In this document: one piece after another, positions 8,335-15,675 of the stretch
Position numbering within the stretch: position 1 is the stretch's first letter
Layout: every line of letters begins with the position of its first letter
Source: DATKBT01 sp035546295
GTDB lineage: Bacteria > Acidobacteriota > Thermoanaerobaculia > Multivoradales > Multivoraceae
Direction: 5' to 3'
Assembly (NCBI GenBank): GCA_035546295.1
Contig: DATKBT010000167.1
Location: 14,654 to 78,653 of the forward strand
DNA length: 64,000 nt
The notes under the pieces: model-generated
Database searches by the model: none
Told to the model about the DNA's origin: nothing
The model's input: only the letters and a program-made list of their open reading frames with translations
Program-made: the position numbers and the translations under genes

Positions 8335-10902
8335 ATGGAGCTACGCGCGCGCGCTTCTCGCAGCCGGTCCCGCGCCTCGACCTGTGCGCGCTCGCGCCGA
8401 TGCCTGCTCGTGCTCAGCCTTGCCTCGGCGCTGTCGGCGCCCGCGACGGCCGCCGCGACCGACGATCTCGCGCCGCGCCACCTGGAGTTCCTCGAGCAGG
8501 TCGAGCTGCTGATCACGCCCGCTGAGCGCGAGGTCTTCCTCGCGCTGTCCGCGGACTTCCGGCGCGACGCCTTCATCCGCCGCTTCTGGCAGGTCCGCGA
8601 TCCCTTCCCCGAGACCGGGCGCAACGAGCTGCTCGACCGCTGGTCCGAGAACTTCGCGGCGGCGCACGAGCGCTACCAGGATCCCGAGGACGCGCGCACC
8701 CGCATCGCCACGCTGCTCGGCCTGCCCGATCGGTCGTTGCCGATCCGCTGCGATCGGGTGCGGGCGCTCGAGGTCTGGCACTTCCCGGCGGGGGCGGCGC
8801 TTCCGAGCGAGACCTGGGCGGTGTTCGTACGCCAGGGCGGCCGCTTTCGCCTGTGGTCCCCCTCCGAAGGACTCGGGAACCTGCTCCTGTTCTCGACCGC
8901 GCTCGGCGATCGCGAGGCGCTGGCCGAGATCGAGCAGAGCTGCTCGCTGGCCGATCAGCTGATCGCGGCACTGTCGCTGTCGCCGGACTGGTCGGCGCTG
9001 ACCGAACGACTCGCCCCGGACCCGGGGAGCGAGTGGGCGCGGTCCTTCCTGGCAAGCTCCACCGAGCTGCCGGCGGGCGTGGAGGCGATCCCGGCACGAC
9101 TCGACGTCGGCTTCGTCGGGCGCCACCAGAGCCGAACGGTCGTCCAGGCGGTGGTCCGTCTCGACCGCGAGGCGATCGCCAGCGTCGAGCGCAAGGGAAA
9201 GCGCTGGACCAGCCTGCTGGTCGACGGCGAGGTGGTGCGCGACGGCGACCTGTTCGAGAGCTTCCGCTACCGCTTCGACCTGCCACTCTCGATCACGGCC
9301 GAGGGCGAGAACGGCGCCATCGTGCCGGTTCAGATCGAGCGCTTCCTGCGCCCCGGGCTCTACCAGCTCTCGCTCAAGGTCCAGGATCTCGAGGGCGGGC
9401 GCTACTTCGCCACCGAGACCGAGCTCGACGTGCCGCGCTGGGACGCGCCCCCGCCGTCTTCGCTCGCCTCGGGAGGCGGACCGGCCGACCAGCCGCCGGT
9501 CCGCAGCGCGCACAGCTACGGCCTCGGCGGGCTCGAGGCCGAGCTCGCGGCGGAGGGGGAGCTGGGGCCCGTGCTGCGGCTGCGGGCGCCGCGCGACGAG
9601 CTCCTCACCGGCAAGGTCCGGGTCGAGGCGCTGGCCGAGGGCCAGGAGATCGAGCGCGTGCGCTTCGACCTCGACGGCAGGGCGCTGCTCTCGAAGGGCA
9701 GCGCCCCGTACAGCGTCGAGATCGACCTCGGACGCGCACCCCGCACTCACCGGCTGGCGGCGGTGGCGCTCGACGCCGACGGCCGGGAGGTCGCCCGCGA
9801 CGAGATGGACCTCAACGCCGGTCCGCATCGCTTCGTGGTGCGCCTGGTCGAGCCCCAGAGAGGCACCCGCGGCTCCGGCTCGGTGCGGGCCGCCGCCGAG
9901 GTCGAGGTGCCGCGCCTCGAGCGCCTCGACCGCGTCGAGTTCTACCTCAACGAGACGCTGATCGCGTCCCTCTATCAGCCTCCGTTCGTTCAGACCATCG
10001 CCATCCCCGACGAGCTCGACCTCGCCTACGTCAGGGTGCTCGGGGTGCTGGAGAGCGGCGGCGCGGTCGAGGACGTCGTATTCGTCAACGCACCTGACGC
10101 CGTCGAGAGCCTCGACGTCAACTTCGTCGAGCTGTTCACCAGCGTGTTCGATCGCAAGGGACGACCGGTCGAGGGTCTCACCGTGGCCGACTTCGAAGTC
10201 ACCGAGGCGGGCGCGCGGCAGGACGTGCGGCGCTTCGAGCTGGTGCGCGACCTTCCGATCTACGCCGGCATCCTGCTCGACACGTCGATCTCGATGACCG
10301 ATCGCCTCGAGGACGCCGAGAAGGCGGCGTACGCGTTCTTCGAGCGCGTGCTGAGCCCTCGCGACCAGGCCTGCCTGATGACCTTCAACGACCTCTACTC
10401 TCTGGTGGTGCCGTTCACCAACAGCCCCGACGTGCTGGCGGGGGGCCTGAGCAATCTGGTCGCCGAAGGGGGCACCGCGCTCTACGACAGCCTGATCCAG
10501 GCGCTCTTCTACTTCAACGGCCTGCGCGGCAAGCGCGCACTGATCCTGCTCACCGACGGCGAGGACTCGGGCAGCAGCTACGGCTTCGACGAAGTCCTGG
10601 AGTACTCGCGCCGAACCGGAGTGGCGATCTACGGCATCGGGCTGTCGATCGATCAGCGCGATATCGACTCGCGCTCCAAGCTCAATCGCCTGTGCACGGA
10701 GACCGGAGGCGTCTGCACCTACATCGACAGCGCGACCGAGCTCGACCGCGTCTACGAGCGCATCGAGCGCGAGCTGCGCTCCCAGTACCTGCTCGCCTAC
10801 CAGTCGAGCGCTCCGAGCGACCGGGACGACTTCATCGAGATCGGCGTCGACGTGAAGCGCCCCGGCCTCAAAGCACGCACGATCAGTGGCTACTACCCCT
10901 GA
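8335..10902 (+). CDS. Secreted GWxTD-domain / VWFA-related Acidobacterial protein, copy 2
   Basis: This is a paralogue of the gene at 5198-7864, with the same architecture in 855 residues: a signal peptide (hydrophobic core LLVLSLASALSAPATA), a GWxTD-like domain (FLEQVELLITPAERE, FIRRFWQVRDPFPETGRNELLDRW), Ig-like middle regions (DLNAGPHRFVVRLVEP) and a VWFA-related domain with MIDAS DTSISM at about 649-654 and the ending ISGYYP. I chose the ATG at 8335 because it immediately precedes a basic n-region; the frame is open further upstream. The tandem arrangement implies gene duplication, and the two products could form a heteromeric assembly, but that is inference. maf overlaps its last 17 bp. 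Confidence 0.85.
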   Translation: MELRARASRSRSRASTCARSRRCLLVLSLASALSAPATAAATDDLAPRHLEFLEQVELLITPAEREVFLALSADFRRDAFIRRFWQVRDPFPETGRNELLDRWSENFAAAHERYQDPEDARTRIATLLGLPDRSLPIRCDRVRALEVWHFPAGAALPSETWAVFVRQGGRFRLWSPSEGLGNLLLFSTALGDREALAEIEQSCSLADQLIAALSLSPDWSALTERLAPDPGSEWARSFLASSTELPAGVEAIPARLDVGFVGRHQSRTVVQAVVRLDREAIASVERKGKRWTSLLVDGEVVRDGDLFESFRYRFDLPLSITAEGENGAIVPVQIERFLRPGLYQLSLKVQDLEGGRYFATETELDVPRWDAPPPSSLASGGGPADQPPVRSAHSYGLGGLEAELAAEGELGPVLRLRAPRDELLTGKVRVEALAEGQEIERVRFDLDGRALLSKGSAPYSVEIDLGRAPRTHRLAAVALDADGREVARDEMDLNAGPHRFVVRLVEPQRGTRGSGSVRAAAEVEVPRLERLDRVEFYLNETLIASLYQPPFVQTIAIPDELDLAYVRVLGVLESGGAVEDVVFVNAPDAVESLDVNFVELFTSVFDRKGRPVEGLTVADFEVTEAGARQDVRRFELVRDLPIYAGILLDTSISMTDRLEDAEKAAYAFFERVLSPRDQACLMTFNDLYSLVVPFTNSPDVLAGGLSNLVAEGGTALYDSLIQALFYFNGLRGKRALILLTDGEDSGSSYGFDEVLEYSRRTGVAIYGIGLSIDQRDIDSRSKLNRLCTETGGVCTYIDSATELDRVYERIERELRSQYLLAYQSSAPSDRDDFIEIGVDVKRPGLKARTISGYYP

Positions 10903-11569
10903 TCCCCCGGGGGGCGCAACCTCGACCCCACTCCGCCTGGTGCTCGCCTCCGGCTCGCCCAGGCGCAGTGAGCTCCTGATCGGCCTCGGCCTCGAGCCCG
11001 AGATCCGGCCCGTCGATCTCGACGAGAGCCGGCTCTCGGGCGAGGCGCCGGCGTCTTACGTCGAGCGCCTCGCGCGCGCCAAGGCGACAGCCCGTTGCGA
11101 GCCCGGCGAGCTGGTCCTCGCCGCCGACACCTCGGTGGTGCTCGGCGAGGACACGATCCTCGGAAAACCGCGGTCCCCCGCGGAGTCGGCCACCATGCTC
11201 GAGGGGCTCTCGGGGCGTACGCATCGCGTGCTGACCGGCATCGCGGCCGCTCACCGGTCGGCGGCCGACGCGCCGGTGCTGGCGGTCTCGGAAGTGGTGT
11301 CCACCCGCGTCGACTTTGCGGTGATCCCGGCCGCGATCCGCGGCTGGTACGTGGCGACCGGCGAAGGGGACGACAAGGCCGGCGCCTACGCGATCCAGGG
11401 ACGCGGGGCGCTGTTCGTGGAATCGATCGAGGGAAACTACGCGAACGTCGTGGGACTCCCGCTGCCCCAGCTCGAGACCCTGCTCGGCCGGCTGGGCCGC
11501 AGCCTGCTCGACTGGATGCCCGAGGCCCGGCTCGAGAGTGTGCGCGCCCCAAGCCGCGACCGCGGGTGA
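10886..11569 (+). CDS. maf: Maf-family nucleoside triphosphate pyrophosphatase
   Basis: The 227-residue protein has the Maf signature blocks LVLASGSPRRSELL near the N-terminus, VLAADTSVVLGED and ILGKPRS, then DKAGAYAIQGRGALFVESIEGNYANVVGLPL. Maf proteins hydrolyse dTTP, UTP or modified nucleotides to monophosphates and pyrophosphate and are thought to clean the nucleotide pool. The GTG start at 10886 lies inside the end of the preceding GWxTD/VWFA gene (17-bp overlap); the conserved core begins about 17 residues later and no ATG lies between. About 20 C-terminal residues beyond the core look non-conserved. Confidence 0.93.
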   Translation: MATTPDPPGGATSTPLRLVLASGSPRRSELLIGLGLEPEIRPVDLDESRLSGEAPASYVERLARAKATARCEPGELVLAADTSVVLGEDTILGKPRSPAESATMLEGLSGRTHRVLTGIAAAHRSAADAPVLAVSEVVSTRVDFAVIPAAIRGWYVATGEGDDKAGAYAIQGRGALFVESIEGNYANVVGLPLPQLETLLGRLGRSLLDWMPEARLESVRAPSRDRG

Positions 11570-11676
11570 GGCCGACGGCGCGACCTGGGAGGCTGTCGCA
11601 CAGGTGTTGCAGCGCCCGCTGCCAGTTGCTCGGACAGCTTCCTCTATCTCCGGCTAGCCCCCAAGTGCCCGACTCG

Positions 11677-11797
11677 CAGTCGCTCGGTTCTCCGGCTGTC
11701 CGCGGCGACGCGCCGGAGGTGCTTGGAGCCGCGGGAAACAGCTAGCCGGAGATCTGCTACAGCGCGCGCAGCGCGCCCAAGCAGATCGGAGGCTAGC
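11677..11797 (-). repeat. Dispersed 3'-end hairpin element, copy A
   Basis: Read on the minus strand, the element starts at the TAG stop of the 11793-12107 gene. It forms nested stems: GCTAGCC (11741-11747) with GGCTAGC (11791-11797), GATCTGCT (11751-11758) with AGCAGATC (11780-11787), and an inner GCGCGC hairpin. A conserved tail follows, with GCGGCTCCAAG, GGCGCGTCGCCGCGGACAGC and GAGAACC, then AGCGACTG shared with copy D. No U-tract follows, so a classic intrinsic terminator is not evident. It lies between convergent genes (maf and the small hypothetical). Confidence 0.8.
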
Positions 11798-12107
11798 CTC
11801 CCTCGCCGATGCCCAACGGCTGGCCCAGCTCCGAGTGCCGGAACTTCGCCATGATCTGGTGGCCGTTGTAGTCGAGCACCCGGGCGTCCTCGGTCTCGGC
11901 GAGGTCCTGGGCCACCCGAGCGAAGGCGTCGGGGTAGCGCTCGCGAACCGTGTCGATCGCGATCTCGTACGCCAGGAATCGCGAGATTCCGCGCCAACGG
12001 AGCTGCTCGACGAGGCGCGGATCCCCGGGGCCAGGGTAGCTGGTGAGGATCAGCATCGGCCCGCTGCCACTGATGATCAGGAGCGCGTGGATCGGAGACT
12101 CGGACAT
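11793..12107 (-). CDS. Small hypothetical protein (104 aa)
   Basis: I do not recognise a named family. The protein looks genuinely coding. It has a hydrophobic strand-rich start (IHALLIISGSGPMLILTSYPGP) and an amphipathic middle (LVEQLRWRGISRFLAYEIAIDTVRERYPDAF). A polar C-terminal part has VLDYNGHQIMAKF. There is no signal peptide or membrane segment. It starts at an ATG and stands alone on its strand, convergent with maf. The TAG stop is also the first base triplet of the outer arm of repeat copy A, so its 3' end and the element are physically inseparable. Confidence 0.6.
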   Translation of the reverse strand: MSESPIHALLIISGSGPMLILTSYPGPGDPRLVEQLRWRGISRFLAYEIAIDTVRERYPDAFARVAQDLAETEDARVLDYNGHQIMAKFRHSELGQPLGIGEGG

Positions 12108-12140
12108 CGGTGCGAGAACGAGTCTAGCAGCGCTCTGCGG

Positions 12141-12207
12141 CCGCTCGCACCGAGTGCGCAGGCCGCTCGCACCGAGTGCGCAGGCTCGCTCGCAACGAGT
12201 GCGCAGG
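12141..12207. repeat. Three 22-bp tandem repeats upstream of eda
   Basis: Three near-identical units begin at 12141, 12163 and 12185 (the third is 23 bp). The core is CTCGCACCGAGTGCGCAGG, with one C to A change in the third unit. Each unit contains a short inverted repeat, CGCAC-CGA-GTGCG. They lie 83 bp before the eda start codon, in the divergent gap between that gene and the small hypothetical gene, so they could be an operator array. There are no spacers between units, so this is not a CRISPR. Confidence 0.75.
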
Positions 12208-12289
12208 CCCGCCGGCCGCCGGAGTCACGGTGCTGCCGGTGATACAGTCCCCTCTTTCGCGCTCACGACCTCTCCCCCCGCCCGACTCC

Positions 12290-12946
12290 GTGCCCCAATC
12301 CTCCGAGCAGTCGACCAAGGCCGGCATCGCCGCGTCGGTTCACAGTCATCCGGTGATGTCGGTGGTGCGTACCGAGACCACCGAGGAAGCCGGACGCCAC
12401 GCACGGCTGTTTCGCTCCGGCGGCATCGAGCTGATCGAGATCACCTTCTCGGTCCCGGGAGCCACCGGACTGGTGCGCGAGCTGCTCTCGCAACGGAGCG
12501 GCGACGGGCCGCCCTTTATCGGGATGGGGACCGTGACCGACGGGGAGCGCGCGCGCCAGGCGGTCGCGGCGGGGGCGGAGTTCATCGTCTCTCCCAACGT
12601 CTCCGCGGCGGTCGCGGAAGTCGCTCTCGCCGCCGGCCGCTACCTGGTCCTCGGCGCGCTGTCGCCGACCGAGATCGTCACCGCGCGCGAGCTCGGCTCC
12701 GACCTGGTCAAGGTCTACCCGCTGCCGCCGGTCGGCGGCCCTCGCTACCTGAGCACCGTGCGCCAGCCTCTGGGCGACATCCCGATGCTCGCGGGCGGCG
12801 GCTTCGAGGTCGACGAGATCCCCGCCTACCGCGCGGCCGGCGCCTCCGCGTTCGGCATCGGCGCGCCGCTCTTGGCCGACTCCGAGCAGGCCTCGCTGGC
12901 GCGCATCGCGCGGGCGCTGACGTTGGCCCGCGGCGGCGAGCCATGA
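12290..12946 (+). CDS. eda: KDPG/KHG aldolase (Entner-Doudoroff)
   Basis: Eda cleaves 2-keto-3-deoxy-6-phosphogluconate to pyruvate and glyceraldehyde 3-phosphate. The 218-residue class I aldolase has the catalytic glutamate region GGIELIEITFS (E50), IGMGTVTDGERARQAVAAGAEFIVSP, the Schiff-base lysine K141 in DLVKVYPLPP, and the phosphate-binding glycine-rich end LAGGGFEVDEIPAYRAAGASAFGIG. The length fits E. coli Eda (213 aa). The GTG at 12290 has no strong ribosome-binding site; the frame stays open upstream to about 12176 through the tandem repeats, but that part is not conserved. The stop overlaps the start of the next gene (ATGA). Confidence 0.9.
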   Translation: MPQSSEQSTKAGIAASVHSHPVMSVVRTETTEEAGRHARLFRSGGIELIEITFSVPGATGLVRELLSQRSGDGPPFIGMGTVTDGERARQAVAAGAEFIVSPNVSAAVAEVALAAGRYLVLGALSPTEIVTARELGSDLVKVYPLPPVGGPRYLSTVRQPLGDIPMLAGGGFEVDEIPAYRAAGASAFGIGAPLLADSEQASLARIARALTLARGGEP

Positions 12947-13365
12947 CGCCGCGCTCGACGCCGCCGCTCCACGTGGTGTTCGACCCGACCCCCGAGATCT
13001 TCGCCAGCGACAATCATGGGACGTTCTCGTTCCCGCTGCGGGACGGCGGAAGGAGCCATCTCGAGACATCGAGCTACGACGAGCTCCGCCTGGTCGTTTC
13101 GCTCTGGCATCCTTCGGAGAAGCAGTCGATCGATCTCGACAGCGCCTACGTCGAGCTGCGGGCATGCTTCGACCCGGAGCTCGAACACTGGACCAAGCTC
13201 GCCGAGATCGAGCCGGTGGTGCCGCCCTACAACAGCGGCGAGAGCTTCGACGGATGGATCGTTCTCCCGGTGCTGGGGGTCCGCATGGCCCTCAAGCTCC
13301 ACGGCAGCGGGTTCGAAGCGCGCGCCCGCCTGCAACTGCGAGCCAGCGCCTACCTCGTCGGGTGA
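12943..13365 (+). CDS. Hypothetical protein between eda and apgM (140 aa)
   Basis: I do not recognise the family. The product is soluble, with no signal peptide, and beta-rich, with the blocks VVFDPTPEIF, SFPLRDGG, YDELRLVVSLWHPS, AYVELRACFDPELEHWTKL and a closing ALKLHGSGFEARARLQLRASAYL. The pattern suggests a small jelly-roll or beta-sandwich. It is joined by ATGA to eda upstream and by GTGA to the phosphoglycerate mutase downstream, so it is very likely co-translated with two central-carbon enzymes. That context suggests, but does not prove, a metabolic or carbohydrate-binding role. Confidence 0.7.
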   Translation: MTPRSTPPLHVVFDPTPEIFASDNHGTFSFPLRDGGRSHLETSSYDELRLVVSLWHPSEKQSIDLDSAYVELRACFDPELEHWTKLAEIEPVVPPYNSGESFDGWIVLPVLGVRMALKLHGSGFEARARLQLRASAYLVG

Positions 13366-14612
13366 AGCCCGTGCAGCGGCTCCGTCTGCTCCAACAGCTC
13401 GCCCGGCCCAACGATCGGCGGATCGTCTTGCTGGTGCTCGACGGCGTCGGGGACCTGCGCACCGCGGAGCAGCCCTCGAGCGCGCTGGAGCAGGCGTCGA
13501 CGCCCAACCTCGACGCACTGGCAGTCCGCTCGGCGCTCGGGCGCATCGTGCCGGTGGGCACGGGCATCACGCCGGGCAGCGGACCCGGTCACCTCGCGCT
13601 CTTCGGCTACGATCCGCTCGCGCCGGAGTGCGACATCGGACGCGGCATCCTCGAGGCGCTGGGACTCGGGCTCGAGCTGCGCTCCGGAACGGTGGCGGCC
13701 CGCGGCAACTTCGCCACGGTCGACGCCGAGGGGAACCTCACCGACCGGCGCGCCGGTCGCATCCCCACCGAGGAGTGCGTGCGGCTCTGCTCGAAGCTGA
13801 GGGAGGCGCTCGCCGCCGACTCGGTCGAGGGCCTCGAGGTCGAGGTCCATCCGGGCGAGGGATACCGGTTCGTGCTCCTGCTGCGCGCGCCGGACGGTCG
13901 ACGACTGGGCGCCTCGATCGCCGACACCGATCCGCAGGGCCTCGGAGTGCCGCCGCTCGAGCTGGCGGCAGAGGATCCGGAGGATGCGGACTCCGCCGAG
14001 ACTGTGCGGCGGCTCCAGCCGGTGCTCGAAGTCCTGGGCGGCGCCCTCGCCGATGAGCCCCACGCCAACGCCGTCCTGCTGCGCGGTTTCTCGCTGCGGC
14101 CGACTCTGCCAACCTTCCACGAGCTCTACGGGCTGCGCTCCGGCGCCTTCGCCGGGTACCCGCTCTATCGCGGGGTGGCCTCGGTGTGCGGGATGCAGGT
14201 CGTCGAGTGCGGCAAGCGCATCGACGACCTGATCGACTGCGTCGAGCGGCGCTGGAGCGAGTTCGAGTACTTCTTCCTGCACGTCAAGCAGACCGACATG
14301 GCAGGCGAGGACGGCAACGCCGCCGCCAAGGTCGAGGTGCTCGAGGAGGTCGACCGCGCGCTGCCGCGCCTGCTCGAGCTGGCGCCGGACGTGCTCGCCA
14401 TCACCGGCGACCACTCGACGCCGGCTCCGATGCGAGCACATAGCTGGCACCCCGTGCCCCTGCTGCTGCACTCGGCGGTGTGCTTCGTCGACGACACCGA
14501 GCGCTTCGACGAGCTCCAGGCGTGCCGGGGCGCTCTCGGCACGTTCCCGGCCGCCGAGCTGATGGGGCTCTTGCTCGCCAACGCCGGCAAGCTGCTGAAG
14601 TTCGGGGCGTAG
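13362..14612 (+). CDS. apgM: 2,3-bisphosphoglycerate-independent phosphoglycerate mutase, archaeal (ApgM) type
   Basis: The 416-residue protein belongs to the alkaline-phosphatase superfamily. The metal-binding block IVLLVLDGVGD (D27), TPNLDALA, the catalytic-serine region GITPGSGPGHLALFGYDP (S73) and the C-terminal metal-binding cluster AITGDHSTPAPMRAHSWHPVP are all present. The HVKQTDMAGEDG block is typical of the archaeal-type family rather than of bacterial GpmI. It interconverts 3- and 2-phosphoglycerate in glycolysis. The GTG start at 13362 overlaps the stop of the upstream gene (GTGA). Linkage to eda places it in lower glycolysis after the Entner-Doudoroff split. Confidence 0.9.
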   Translation: MKPVQRLRLLQQLARPNDRRIVLLVLDGVGDLRTAEQPSSALEQASTPNLDALAVRSALGRIVPVGTGITPGSGPGHLALFGYDPLAPECDIGRGILEALGLGLELRSGTVAARGNFATVDAEGNLTDRRAGRIPTEECVRLCSKLREALAADSVEGLEVEVHPGEGYRFVLLLRAPDGRRLGASIADTDPQGLGVPPLELAAEDPEDADSAETVRRLQPVLEVLGGALADEPHANAVLLRGFSLRPTLPTFHELYGLRSGAFAGYPLYRGVASVCGMQVVECGKRIDDLIDCVERRWSEFEYFFLHVKQTDMAGEDGNAAAKVEVLEEVDRALPRLLELAPDVLAITGDHSTPAPMRAHSWHPVPLLLHSAVCFVDDTERFDELQACRGALGTFPAAELMGLLLANAGKLLKFGA

Positions 14613-14811
14613 CGGCCGGACTTCGTGCCGGCCGGCTCGGTCGCGGCTCGCGGCCGCCCCCCTGGCCGGTCACGCCATCCTCCGAGTCGACGCCACGGCT
14701 CTGCGGCGAGCTCGTCGCTGGAGCCGACGGGCGGGGCGAGCTCCTGCCACGGAGCGATCATCGGCCGGCGGGACGACGGCCGCGGCCGTCCTCGGGGCTC
14801 GGTCGCGAGAC

Positions 14812-15339
14812 TCACCGGAAGCCGCGGCGGAGCTCGCGGCGGAACGTCTTGTAATTGTCGTCGCCGTGCAGCACGACGATGACGGTCTCGAGCTTGGTGC
14901 CGCCCTGCAAGTAGCGATGGACCTCGGTGAGCAGGATCCGCGCGCAACGATCCAGAGGAAACCCCTTCGAGCCGGCCGAGATCGCCGGGATCGCGATCGA
15001 CCGCAGGCCGTTGCGGTCGGCGAGAGCGAGCGCCGAGCGCACGGCGGACGCCAGCTTGCGGTCCTCGTCCCCCTCTCCCGCGCGGGGCCCGACCGCATGG
15101 ATCACCTGCTTGACCCGCAGCTTGCCGGCGCCGGTCATCACGGCGGTTCCCACCGGGGTGCCGCCGATCCGCTTGCACTCGCTCTGGATGCTCCGTCCTC
15201 CCTTCGAGAGGATCGATTTTCCGACGCCTCCCGAGAGCTTCAGGTCCGGACTCGCCGAATTGACGATCGCATCCACCTCGAGCTCGGTGATGTCCCCCTC
15301 GATGAGATCGAGGAGGGTGTCGTTCATCTTGACCGCCAC
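14812..15339 (-). CDS. Macro-domain protein (ADP-ribose-binding / deacylase-like)
   Basis: The 175-residue protein is essentially one macro domain: IEGDITELEVDAIVNSASPDLKL, the glycine-rich loop SGGVGKSI, a TGAGKL-VIHAVGPRAGEGDE segment, and SIAIPAISAGSKGFPLDRCARIL with the second ligand-binding loop. Such domains bind ADP-ribose and may remove ADP-ribosyl or O-acetyl groups. VNSAS replaces the more usual VNAAN, so the catalytic asparagine position is altered and activity is uncertain. I chose the GTG at 15339 because AAGGAG precedes it by about nine bases; the ATG at 15327 is the alternative. The gene is divergent from argS. Confidence 0.85.
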   Translation of the reverse strand: MAVKMNDTLLDLIEGDITELEVDAIVNSASPDLKLSGGVGKSILSKGGRSIQSECKRIGGTPVGTAVMTGAGKLRVKQVIHAVGPRAGEGDEDRKLASAVRSALALADRNGLRSIAIPAISAGSKGFPLDRCARILLTEVHRYLQGGTKLETVIVVLHGDDNYKTFRRELRRGFR

Positions 15340-15675
15340 CTGATTCCTCTCCTTGCTTTCAACCCTCGCCGGCCATGATCGAGCTGTCGGCGGCGGCCGT
15401 GTCGTGAGGCCGCCTCCAGGAGCGGCATCCTCGGAGCCCTCGGCCCGCGAACGACCGTTCCGACATCTGGATGATCGAGCCGCCGGAGGCGCAAACCTGT
15501 CCTTCGGACACTCAGGATCGATGCCCCGATCGGGGCATTCTATCCCACCAAACCTCATCCAGGAGTCGGTTCCCAGGGAGTCGGCCCGCTCCGTCTCCCC
15601 TGGCCGCGCAGGCGCACGGCACTCCCTCGGCGCTCGCAGCGGGCGTGCTCGGAGGCTGGTGTACACTGCGCCGCC
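15340..15675. other. Divergent macro-domain / argS promoter region with palindrome
   Basis: This 336-bp gap has no convincing gene. It holds a perfect 18-bp palindrome, ATGCCCCGATCGGGGCAT at 15521-15538, and just before it the small hairpin TGTCC-TTC-GGACA. The palindrome sits between two divergent start codons, so it could be an operator or a leader hairpin. No strong -35/-10 pair was found. Confidence 0.5.

Noticed and set aside
11677..11797. Treating the 3'-end elements simply as intrinsic terminators.
   Set aside because: Only copy D has a T-run, and it is in the loop. The conserved long tail after the hairpin is not explained by termination alone.
12141..12207. Short regular repeats that could suggest a CRISPR.
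   Set aside because: The units abut without unique spacers, number only three, and no cas gene is near.
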